From Pseudisothecium myosuroides (lineage: Eukaryota; Streptophyta; Bryopsida; Hypnales; Lembophyllaceae), in assembly GCA_951799445.1 (NCBI GenBank), contig OX637287.1, positions 37,601,724 to 37,665,723 of the forward strand: 64,000 nucleotides of DNA. Direction: 5' to 3'. This document shows, one piece after another, positions 1-10,400 of the stretch. The stretch's first letter is position 1, and each line of letters opens with the position of its first letter. Below the pieces are notes generated by a model. It ran no database searches. It had not been told where the DNA came from and was given only the letters and a program-made list of their open reading frames with translations. Both the position numbers and the translations under genes were made by a program.

Positions 1-640
1 AATAGTAGTAATATTTGATTCATTTAATTTCAAGTAAAATAAAATTATATCCAAATACTGTTTTTGGTATTTAAAAAATTAAATTTCCTTTAACGCTTTT
101 TTTAAGCATCAAAATCTAATTTTGAAAAAGATTATTTGTGATTTTCCTATTGAAGATTTTATACAAAGGTGTCAATTGCAAATCTTGATTTTTTTAGTGT
201 CAAAAGCTTTTAGAGATGAACCTCAAATACACTAGATCTTGGAAAAAAACACATTGAAAATCCATTTAAAAAAATTGTAGTGTAGATTTTAAGAAGTCAT
301 AAGTCATTTATACTTATGTATGTTATGTCATTTAACCTCATATATTTTCATGACGACAATTTTAGATTTGACATGAAAAAAAAGGATTGAAAAACTTTAA
401 ATTACTCTCATTGTATAACACCCTCTTGATCAAACATTATAATCTTTGGCAATCCATAAGTGATTATTTTTTTGTTTTTTTTCTACATAATCCGTAACAT
501 GTTTGATTGAAAGGCGTATGGTTACAATTAATTTGAATAAAAATTGATAAACCTTTTTAATCATGTTCATTTTGTTTAGTTTTGATCAAACTCCAAGGAG
601 CTCAAAAAAGGCCTTGGACATTTAGAGGGTAACATTGCAC
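1..640. repeat. Dispersed repeat family S, copy A (cut by window edge)
   Basis: This AT-rich non-coding stretch is clearly similar to 2611-3244 and 40341-41000. Shared landmarks in the same order are a caaatcttga-like segment, the phrase cctcaaatacactagatctt, a segment caccctcttgatcaaacatt, and an ending with aaaaaaggccttgg followed by a decayed ttagggattaa-like end. There is no open reading frame. The three copies of about 640 bp suggest a non-autonomous element. The left end of this copy lies outside the window. Confidence 0.7.
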
Positions 641-1046
641 TAATTAATATTTATCAAGAAAATTTGAAATCAAAACTAGAGTTTCTTTTTTAAATTCATA
701 GTGTTGATTAGATATTACTAGTTTTTACAAGATTTTTTCCTTTAATTGTTGGATTGTTAGATAATAATATTTAAAAATCACAATTGGCATTTTACTTATT
801 TTTGGAAGCCATTTTTGGAAGACCATTTCTGAGGTGAAACTCATTTTGCTCTTTCAATTGTAGAATAATAGCACCTAAGAATTTTGTAAATCTATATTAA
901 GCAAATGTTAGAAATTAAAAATAATAATTTTAAAATAATTGAGTGGATGAAAAAAAAATTGTATATACAAATGATTGTGCATTGTTTAAATTTTGAACAC
1001 ATAGTCCTAAAGGAGCTAATTTTTAATAGCTCAATCATTGAACCTA

Positions 1047-2107
1047 CTAAGGTAGTTGCTTGAAAAGCGACCCCTATTTAGGAATGAGTGACGTGTCACT
1101 TGAAATATCTATCACTGTCAATGATGAGTTGGGTAGGCTTAAATGATTGTTTTAACCCCTAAAGGACCGGTATGCGTTTTTTGGCCGTATAGAAATTTTG
1201 GGCAGGTCTGTGTGACTAGAGATTTCCATATTTTAAGCTGAAATTTTAATAGAAGGTGGGCGCGAGGAATATCTTTCATATGCACTAAATTTCAGGACAT
1301 TTGGAAATAGGAGTAAAAAGTTATGGCCAAATATGTTACTTTTTTTTGTAACTGGGCGGTCCGGGCAGCAAGAAAAATTTGGCAAAAATTTGATTTTTTT
1401 TTTTAATATTTTTTTTCTTGTAGATTATATTTTTGTCTATCTGGAAAGCTTTGATTCATTTCATTTGGATTTGTTATGAGAAAGTTATGGACATTCTTGT
1501 TTTTTGGGCAGTTAGAGCATCTTCTTGAAAAAATAACTTGTAGGATTCATTTCTAAATGCTATTTTTGCAATTTAAAAAAAATAAAAAATCTCATGGTTT
1601 AGTTTACTTGCTAGAACAATCTCACCATTGGGATTAGTGTATTTTAATTCCATCTAAAATATATTAATGTTTTAGATTTTTCTTCTATCTCGTACCTACT
1701 TCTACTTAATAAATCTTTTAGGAATGATAATCAAGTTTTTTTGAATATATATTTTTTTCCCTAGACTCTCAACTCAATTCTCCACTATAAAGATTTGAAG
1801 CACAAAACTCTGTAGAGCAAAAATTTGAAGTGAAAAATGTTTAAAGTCAAAAAATCTAGTCCCGCAATGTGCTGAAATATTTGTTTTTTCCACTTTAAAC
1901 GCAAATATCTTGCAATCTGAGCGGTCAAAAATTCTGAAATTTTTTCCACACATTCTCATACTAGTTAAATGTAAGATTATATGGTTAGATGTGGAAAAAA
2001 AACATTTTTCATTTTTTTTACTCCTTGCTATAGAAATGGCAGTTTTGATGGTTTTTTGGCAGAAAAAAGGCCTTGGGCCTTTAGGGGTTAAGAGCAAGCT
2101 ACCTTAG
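1047..2107. mobile_element. Element with CTAAGGTAG inverted ends, family E6, copy a
   Basis: The left end reads ctaaggtagttgcttgaaaa and the right end is its approximate reverse complement (gagcaagctaccttagg). The same ends occur at 26455-26772 and 33672-34452, next to the motif aaaagcgacc. Most of this copy is filled by another element at 1152-2091, so the host element proper is only about 120 bp here. It has no coding capacity. The class is not assigned. Confidence 0.5.
1152..2091. mobile_element. Element with TTAACCCCTAAAGG inverted ends, family D, copy 1
   Basis: The left end is ttaacccctaaagg and the right end is its exact inverse, cctttaggggttaa. Family members lie at 39031-39992 (good internal similarity: gcgttttttggc, then atagaaattttggg, then gaaatggcagtttt near the right end) and, with the same type of end, at 43189-44094. 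The length of 906-962 bp is similar in all three. I see no transposase reading frame, so this looks like a non-autonomous DNA element. Confidence 0.65.
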
Positions 2108-2610
2108 GTGGTGAAAGTTTTAAAATATATACTTCATTCAATTATCATTCAACGAGATAACATAAAAAAAGATTGTGTACAATATCAATTGGAAGGAAAA
2201 TTAGAAGATGTTTGACATAAATCACCAATACATATGTTTTGGAAGACTTACAATTATTTATTACAATTTAAAAAATATACATCATTATTAATCCATCATT
2301 TTTAAGTTAAATTAATCAAGATTATAAAAATCTATTAAATTTTTTTATAATAACCAATAGTAAAAAATCAATTTAGCTATAATGTTCCTTTTTTATAAAG
2401 AACATTTTTTTTATTGATATAGTAACGTGGATTTTTTAAGCTTTCTCAATGAATATTAATTGAATGAATTGCACTTTCAAAACATTAATCATCCATCTAA
2501 TGCATAGTTTTAGGGGTCTATCCCTAAGCCCTCCAAAGTTATATTTTAGATGATGGACAAAGTGTTTTGGTATAATAATGTCTCCAAATAACTTTTCATT
2601 CATCCAAGTT

Positions 2611-3244
2611 TATCCTTGAGTGCCCAATGCACCAAATTTTGGTGTAGACAAAAGCTTTGAAGTTAAATAAAACCTTTTCTATTTATTATTTTTAGTAGTT
2701 TATATTTTTTTTTAATTCTAGTTTTAGCATTAGAAATCCAATTTTGAAAATGAATGATTAGGATATTTCTATTTAAGATTTTGTGCAAGGGCGTTTGTAG
2801 CAAATCTTAATATTCTAGTGTTGAGGGCCTTTGGAAATGAGCCTCAAATACACTAGATCTTGGAGAAAAAATCACATTAGAAATTCATTTAAAAAAAATT
2901 GTATAGTAGATTTTGAGAAGCTGTAAATTGATTGGGGTTAAGCATATTATGCCTTTTAAGCTCATATTTTTTGGGTAACCAATTTTTTTAGGCTTGACAT
3001 GTAAAAAGAGGATTGAAAGACTTCAAATCACTTTGTTAGTTTTAACACCCTCATGATCAAACATTATTATCTTTCAATCTATAAGTAATATATTTTTTTT
3101 TCCACGTCATCTCTAACATGTCTAGTTTGAATTTGTACAATTACAATTAAAAAAATTGAAAAAATTTACCAAAATATTAACTTTTTATTCAATTTAAAGC
3201 ATGTTCCAAGAATCTCAAAAAAGGCCTTGGATATTTAGGGATTA
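2611..3244. repeat. Dispersed repeat family S, copy B
   Basis: This copy is similar along its length to 1-640 and 40341-41000. It starts at tatccttgagtgcccaatgc and ends at cttggatatttagggattaa. It is non-coding. Weak inverted ends (ttatcc-cttgag against tttagggattaa) hint at a TIR element distantly related to family D, but this is not certain. Confidence 0.65.
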
Positions 3245-3740
3245 ATGTTGGAGTATTCAAAAAACAAACTTATTTTATGACCAATTTGATTAAATTGATG
3301 CAAATATGCAAAAATTCAAAAAAAGTTTGGCCATTAATGGCTTAACTCTTCAAGATTTGACCATTGAACTAGAAGAAGATAAATGTTGCAAAAATCACAA
3401 TTCATGTCAGTAATACATCAAATGGAAAGAAAGCTTCCTAAAAAAGCATTAACAATCATTAAGAAAGCTTCCTAAAAAATCATGCCAGTAATACATCAAA
3501 TGGAAAGAAAGAAAAACTGCTCTTTAGAAATCAATGACATTGATGTAGATTTATTGGAGAGCTTTCAATTAATTATTGCAAATTTTCAAAAGTAATTTTA
3601 TTATCTTTAGGTTGAGCACTTGGAGATAAATAGAGCCATTATTAAGAGCAAACTTCTATGCATCTAGAATTGGCCAAGCCTTGCATAGAAGACCTAAAAA
3701 AAAATTAAAAATCTACATAGAAGAATGCAATAGTTGCAAG

Positions 3741-3961
3741 CATTATAAGAGAAAGGGGTATTTTAAGTGAGTTTTTAAGTATAGTCCTAAACATAAACTT
3801 TAAGTAATGACCTTTAAGGAAATTTTCAGCAAGATTTTACTTAAAACGCATGTGTTTTAAGTAAATTTTTGCTGAAAATCTCTTTAAAGGTCATTACTTA
3901 AAATCTTATGTCTAGGAATATACTTAAAAACTCACTTAAAACACCCTTTTTTCTTGTAGTG
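3741..3961. mobile_element. CACTA (En/Spm)-type foldback MITE, 221 bp
   Basis: The element is one long inverted repeat. The left arm contains gggtattttaagtgagtttt and the right arm contains its reverse complement, meeting in the middle at acttaaaacgcatgtgtttt. The right terminus read inward is CACTACAAGAAAAAAGG, the canonical CACTA terminus of plant En/Spm elements. The left terminus is a decayed version (cattataagagaaagggg). A 3-bp target duplication AAG flanks it (3738-3740 and 3962-3964), as expected for the superfamily. A single arm of the same family lies at 51390-51503. Confidence 0.85.
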
Positions 3962-4420
3962 AAGAAAAAGATTTAAAAAGGTTGGTTGGCAAAATTTTTG
4001 AGGGAGTCTTGTGAAAAGTAGGGAGGCAAGTTTGTGACTTCCAAAAACCTACTGGTTTGAAAGCAAAGCTAGGATACTCCTAAAATGTAGTTTTTCCCTA
4101 CTTACATGGAATTGAAAGCATCATAAAACTCAACAAAGGCAATTCCAACACTTAAAAACTTGAAAATTCAATTTCTGATTTTGAGAGAACATAGAGGTTT
4201 GCTTTAAGGTAACAACACCTAAATGTGTCCCCATAAGGGTTTGAAAATGGCTCCTATTATGGAATGGTAAATTTTTTTGTTGAGTCTTGTTTGTAGTTGA
4301 AAGTAAAATTATCTTAGAATGCATTTTATTGGACTTTGTATGATTAAACTATAAATTTTCCAAGTGCAGAAAAGAAATGCACCTAAAATCGATACTAAGT
4401 TCTCATATATGAAGATTGTA

Positions 4421-6129
4421 CAGTGGGGTCCCAATCAAAATGGCGTTTTCGAAATCGCAGTGAAGGAAATTTCAATGCTGCCAATTTTGACAGCCTCCCA
4501 AGGGCTCAAAAATTGGTCTTTGAATATGAAATTCTTACCACAACATCATCTTTAAGTTAATTATATGTGTAGCAAATTTCAAGGCCAGATGATTTACACA
4601 AAAAAAGATATTTAAAATCTCCCAACATGAGTAGCTGTGAAATTTTTTTCACTACACTAAATAGGGTATTTAGTGTTGGAGTACATTTAGTGTAATTACC
4701 ACCCTACTTGACCCTACACTAAATGTCAATTTTAGGATGATTAGTGTAGTGCTAAACTTCAATGCGCCGCCTTTGTCTTCTCTTCCCTTCTACCTTCCTT
4801 TAATAAGTTCTAACACTAAATGTAAACATTTTCAGATTTCAGATTTACCATAGAGTATATTTAATGTTAGAAATTACATTTAATGTTACTTACTTTAGTA
4901 GGCTTAATGATATTTAGTGTCATGGTTCGCAAATAGTGTTGCCAACACTAAATACCCTATTTAGTGTACTACCAACTTTGACACCCTCCCAAAGACTGAA
5001 TTTTTTTTTCTATTTCTATGAAATTTTTGGCATTGGACCATATACATGCTGATTGCATGTGTGAAAATTTCAAGTCCAAAAGACCCCACAAAAGTAGATA
5101 TTCAAAATCTCCCAACTTGTGTAGTTGCGAGAAACAATTTCACTACTACCAACTTTGACATTATCCCAAGGGTCGAAAAATTGTTTAGTTACCATGAAAT
5201 TTTTATGATGAAATAATCTCTATGTCAATAACATGTGTGCCAAATTTCAAATTCAAAAGAATCACAAAAAAAATATATGGTAATTCTACCAACATGTGTA
5301 GTTGTGAGAACGATTTTTTCAACCCTTGGGATAGTGTCATTTTTTGGGTAAAATTTCACACGGATGTAGAAAGTCATTCTCACAACTATACATGTTGGTA
5401 GAATTAGAATATGTATTTTTTGGTAAATCTTTTGACCTTGAAGTTTGGCATACATTTTATCAATATAGAGATGATCTCGTGCCAAAAATTTCATGGTAAA
5501 TTTTTTTTTTCAACCCTTGGGATAGTGTCAAAGTTGGTAGTAGTGAAAATTTTCTCACAGCTGTACATATTGGTAGAACTAGCATATATTTTTTTTTTGT
5601 GATTCTTTTGAATTTGAAATTTGGCACACATGTCATTGACATAGAGATTATTTCATCATAAAAATTTCAAGGTAAATAAACAATTTTTCAACCCTTGGGA
5701 TAGTGTCAAAGTTGGTAGTAGTGAAATTGTTTCTCACAACTACACATGTTGGGAGATTTTGAATATCTATTTTTGTGGGGGTCTTTGGGACTTGAAATTT
5801 TCACACATGTAATCAACATGTATATGGTCCAATGCCAAAAATTTCATAGAAAAAGAAAAAAAATTCAATCCTTGGGAGGGTGTCAAAGTTGGCAGTAGTG
5901 AAAAAAAATTCACGACTACACATGTTGGGAGATTTCAAATATCTTTTTTTGTGTAAATCATCTGGCCTTGAAATTTGCTAAACATATAATTAACTTAAAG
6001 ATAATGTTGCAGTAAAAATTTCATATTCAAAGACCAATTTTTGAGCCCTTGGGAGGCTGTCAAAATTGGCAGCATTGAAATTTCCTTCACTTCGATTTCG
6101 AAAACGCCATTTTGATTAGGACCCCACTA
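4421..6129. mobile_element. Long foldback element with TA target duplication, about 1.7 kb
   Basis: The two halves are inverted copies of each other. The left end is CAGTGGGGTCCCAATCAAAA and the right end, read inward, is TAGTGGGGTCCTAATCAAAA; both are flanked by TA (4419-4420 and 6130-6131). Each arm consists of diverged tandem units of about 190 bp that repeat 'caacatgtgtagttgtgag', 'actaccaactttgacac' and 'cccttgggatagtgtcaaa'-like phrases. The turning point is near 5300-5400. The TA duplication and the CAGTG terminus fit a Tc1/mariner-like non-autonomous element, and the subrepeated long arms resemble foldback elements. The left arm is interrupted by a younger insertion at 4655-4966. Short open frames inside are by-products of the repeats. 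Confidence 0.75.
4655..4966. mobile_element. Nested 312-bp MITE with palindromic CACTAAATA ends
   Basis: The element interrupts the left arm of the foldback element. The matching uninterrupted right arm (near 5890-5915) reads straight through, which defines the insertion limits and a TA duplication (4653-4654 and 4967-4968). The ends are CACTAAATAGGGTATTTAGTG and its inverse; each end is itself a palindrome. Inside are many copies of the same 8-9 base core (ttagtgta, cactaaat) in both orientations, like the subterminal transposase-binding repeats of CACTA elements. The TA rather than 3-bp duplication argues against a simple CACTA label. It is non-coding. Confidence 0.8.
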
Positions 6130-6183
6130 TACATTTTAGGCAAGAATCTATGTGGGACCGTTTTGCAAACAAGTTACAATTAG

Positions 6184-6472
6184 ATGTTGTTATCCTAGGG
6201 ATGCTTCACACCTAGAGGCCGAGCCAATTTCCCTTGAAGTCAATTGCACAAAATTTTAACCCTTTCTGGTTTGAAGGCTACCATCTACTACTCATTAGAA
6301 TAAGATTATTATGGAGGGCAATTCTCCCATTTATAAAGGCCTTACGGCGAAGAAGCCAAGCCAGTTTAATAAAACCAAGAAAATCTCAACTCCTTTCTCT
6401 CTCTTTTTAGAGCCGCTTTATACCTAGAGGCCAGGCCAATCCTCCTTGAGGCCAATTGCACAAAATCCAACA
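6184..6472. repeat. Pair of short direct repeats
   Basis: A block of about 60 bp containing 'acacctagaggccgagccaa' and 'caattgcacaaaat' near 6210-6262 recurs near 6420-6472 as 'tacctagaggccaggccaat' and 'caattgcacaaaatcc'. The stretch between them contains cagtttaataaaacc and a pyrimidine tract. This could be a decayed retroelement end, but no class can be assigned. Confidence 0.4.
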
Positions 6473-7401
6473 AATTTGATTTGTTGAAAAAAAAATATTT
6501 TATAAAAAACTAATTTAAATTGAAATCTGACATTGGCCTTCCATTTTTGGTGCACTGTCGTGTAAATAAAGATTTTAGCACACAACAGATCGAGTACCAC
6601 AACCAACATCAAATATACAGTCAAAAACTAAACCAGAATGCATAACAAACACACACTCAAAGAGAAACTTAGCAATCTACACACACACAAAGTCAAGTGG
6701 CTCTCACTCCACAAAGGGAGAATCTAAGAGTGCAAGTGTGAGAGAAGAAGTGAAGACTTTACTAAATGATAAACCACCATCTCCAAGCAAAGCCAAGAAC
6801 TTACAATCGTCTCCAAAAATACTCACAAAACTTGACTTGACAACAATGTCAAGCCAAGCAGCTCTCTCCACCTAAACACTCAAACTTTAAGATGGATGAA
6901 CTCTAACATTTGGATGAAATTCATCCAAAACGAAGTAGAACTCCTAAAGGAGTTCATTTAACACTATAATTTGATGTAGAATGGCCCCGATGTCACTTCA
7001 CATGACAAGGGAGAAGCTAGAGTGGTGACAATTTTGATAGATCTGACAAACTTTCGCCCAAAAAAAAGCCCCAATTGAGACCAATTTCAGCTTTTTGTCC
7101 AATCACAAGTGAAGATTTTGGGCCTCTCAGGCCTCTGAGTGCAAAGCGACCCTTACTCAGTGGAGAATGAGCATGAAGGTTCATGATTCCGCATGAAACT
7201 GTCGAGTCTCTCACAATCTTCGCCCTCTGAACATCGCAGAGTAGCTTTTCGGCCTGTGGCTGGGGAACGAAGTCTAAAACAAGTTCATCATGCCGCTTCT
7301 CTTTTCGTTTCTTCAGCCCATCTCGCACACACAGATTGCTCGCCTCACTACTGCTGAAGCTCACTCCCCTTGCAAGCAAATTCTCCATCAATCCCGTGGC
7401 T
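6473..7401 (+). promoter_or_regulatory. Upstream region of the PBCP-like gene
   Basis: No gene is supported here. From about 7000 the base composition becomes richer in G and C, as expected for the promoter and 5' leader of the gene that starts at 7402. No clear TATA box was found. An in-frame ATG at 7336 would add 22 residues to the next gene, but the downstream ATG at 7402 begins a more typical transit peptide. The minus-strand open frame across 7017-7433 is a shadow. Confidence 0.35.
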
Positions 7402-10400
7402 ATGGCGACGGCCGCCATTGCCCAGCAACTCACTCCTCGAGTGTCGATTCCTCCCGCCGCTCACTTCTCCTGGAGCCAGCTTCCTCGCAGTCGAAGCTCA
7501 AGCTGCTTCCATTCCTTCCAATTGCCCTCGACCTCCCACTCCTGCTGCAATCGCCTGGTTGTCAGTAATGCCGTCTCCGCTTCCCAGGATCAAACGGCCG
7601 CAGACTTCGCCAGGTCTTTTGCAATCCATCAATCTTCCACTCTCCACAAAATAGGATTTTGAATTTTGTGGGGATTCGTTTGGTTGGTTTGAATTTCTGC
7701 TGTAGAAGGTGCTTGTTGTTGGAAGGATGCTTCGAGCTCATTGTGGGAAAATGCTCGATTGGAATAGGTCTGGAATTTTCCTTGGAAAGGGGGTTGGGAC
7801 ACGTGCTTGGAAGTTGAGGGTTCTTGGGAATTTTCTGTTGGGTTTGGTTCTGGTTGATTTTCTTGGGGATTGATTGGATGGGAGCAGGGTTGATGTCGAA
7901 TTTTTTGGTTGAAATTGAACTCTGCTGTGATTGCTGTGATTGCTGTGATTGTGATGTGATGATATGCTGTGGAATGGTGTTGGGGATTTGAAAGTGTTGA
8001 CGAGTGAGGCTTAAACCCTCCACGAGAAAAAATGGTTCAAGAATTATGTTTTTTTCGTGATTTCGTGATGAGTATCGAATTTTTTTAATTTGGAAATAGT
8101 GCTTCCCCTTCACTGTAGCTGTACCCGTTCATTATTTTCACGTGCGGAAAGAGTGGAAGCTGGGGAAAAGTTTTTACGGAATTCTGCAATTGAGAACGAT
8201 GTGGATGAATTGCACAAGAAGTGAATCGAATTTCTTACGGCATGAACAATTTTTTTTTGCATCCAGTGCATGTGTGGAGATGGGGAAGTGCGCAGTCAAA
8301 TGTCATATCTGCTCTAATGTTTCAAGCGGTCTTGCCTTGAAAGGCAAAATTCTCTTTCAGGAACTTCATGGCTGAGCAGCATGATAGATTGATTTTGGTT
8401 TGGTTTGGGTGGTGTATGCAGTATGGAACTGGCATTTGCGGTTGGGGCAAACGTGACGCCACATCCAGACAAGGTGATGAGCATATTGAATCTAACATTA
8501 GATTGTTTTGAATCACATACATAGAAACATGCATTTGACATGCGTAGAATGAAAGCTAAATCGATTGAACAAATCCTCGTGGATTTGTGGATAGTCTATT
8601 GGAAAGCCACATTTTTCAAACACTCGCATTACTCTTGATTTTATTCATTTTTGTGACTGGAAAATTCTAGTCGATGACCAACAAAAGTTTGATGAGGATC
8701 CCAGTTCTATGAATTGATTGAAATTGCTGTTGAGTGATTTAAAAATTTGAGCTTTGTGACTTCAGAAGCAGTCTAGAGTTGGTTTGATTAGATTGGGCTA
8801 CTCTTGACGATCATGTTTGACGTTTCAAGCGTGTGGTCTTCTCTAAGCAGGTGGCGAAAGGTGGTGAAGATGCTTACTTTGTGAGTAACTTCGGAGGAGG
8901 TGTCCTTGGGATAGCCGATGGGGTCGGAGGGTAAGATCATTCATTTAGCCCTTGTCAACACCTTACTGTTTGTGCAGAAAAAGAAACTGCAACTCCGAAT
9001 GTTTGTATCAGTTCATGTGCAGAGTATATATTTTCACCTATGATAAGATATTGCATAGTCATTGGCCCCCAAGCCTCTTAGTTCTCTGTATTAACTATTG
9101 CAAAACTCCTGGAGAATGTTAGTTTGGCATGGTGATAGATGTCCTCCATTGATCACAAATAGTTACCCTACTGACACAAACCAGGTTTGATGCATAACCA
9201 CACTTCAAACGGACTAAGCCTTCGTTAATGATCGAGACATTTTCCACAGGTGGGCAGAGCAAAATGTTGACCCTGCTCTCTATTCCAAAGAGCTCATGGC
9301 GCATGCAGAGGCTGCTGTTTCTTCTGAGGAGGTCTGCTTCAAAAACAATATAGTCTAATTATCGGTACCAAGGTAGACTGTAGAGCATGCTTATTTTTTA
9401 CATCAATGTTCTTTCTGCCTTCAAAGTGAGTCCATTTCAACTGTTTGGAGCTAGAGAAGAAACACATACTTTGAGAATTGCATGTTCACGACACCGTGAC
9501 CAATGGTGTGGCCAGATGGAGTTCAATGCACAGATGCTCCTGGCGAAGGCACATGCTGCAACAATTTCTATTGGAGCTGCTACAGCGTGAGTCTCTAACG
9601 AATCGTCCGGTTTTTGCAATGCATATAGTTAGTTTGTAAAGAAAGGTAGACCTATTACCAACAGCAACTCATCTTTTCCAATACACTAGGTTGGCATTCA
9701 GTGAGCAAGTTGGTTGTAAGCATAACAAGGCTAAATGTCTATTGCACATGATCGTGAAATAGAAACGGGGTTGTCTTCCGTCCCTTCAACAGTGGTCTAC
9801 CTCCCAGTTTGAAGGATTGCAGAAGAAGGCATCCAATATATTGAGTGAGAAAACGATTTAATCTCAAAGAGAGTTTGACTCTTTTACCCAAAATGAACTC
9901 TCCAGAGAGCTCTATTGAGTGATCTCCCATTGAAAGCACAGCCTTACATCTATATTATTAAGTGCACAATGTAACAACTCGTTTGTCATTTTCTCACCCT
10001 TACAAATTGTCATCCAAAATTTGAAAGCACTTTTGAGATAAAATCCGGTTTTGGTAATACTGTAATTGTACTATGTCTGTATCATGCAAGTGGGTTTTTG
10101 TAAATGTTGCAATGGTTGTACCACTTGTATTGGTTTATATGCTTAAAAGTCACGGAAACGGTATCATCTACCTTAAGTTGGTGATGGGGTAGTGAAGGTG
10201 TTTGGGAATTCAAGGATTTTTGGTTGACACCTCTTGGGCCTGTCTGTAAGGAAGTATCGTGGCACTATTGGAAAGGAGCGGCATTCTGCATGTTGCCAGC
10301 GTTGGTGATTGTGGCCTTCGGATTCTTCGTCAAGGTAATGTCCCAATGCCTATCCATTTCCTAATTGCTCAATTTTATTTCGTTATTGCGAGAATTGTTT

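Noticed and set aside
5225..5642. Overlapping open frames in the foldback centre
   Set aside because: They arise from the tandem units of the inverted repeat and recur as mirrored frames on both strands, as expected for repeats and not genes.
6184..6472. Possible solo LTR
   Set aside because: The direct repeats are only about 60 bp, with no TG...CA ends, primer-binding site or target duplication, so it was listed only as a direct repeat.
7017..7433. Minus-strand open frame of 138 codons
   Set aside because: It overlaps the transit-peptide exon of the PBCP-like gene in the opposite strand and has no recognisable domain.
7562..8113. Minus-strand open frame of 183 codons rich in Gln, Pro and Lys
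   Set aside because: It lies in PBCP intron 1, has repeat-driven composition (SQQSQQSQQ) from a tgctgtgat repeat, and shows no domain or splice context.
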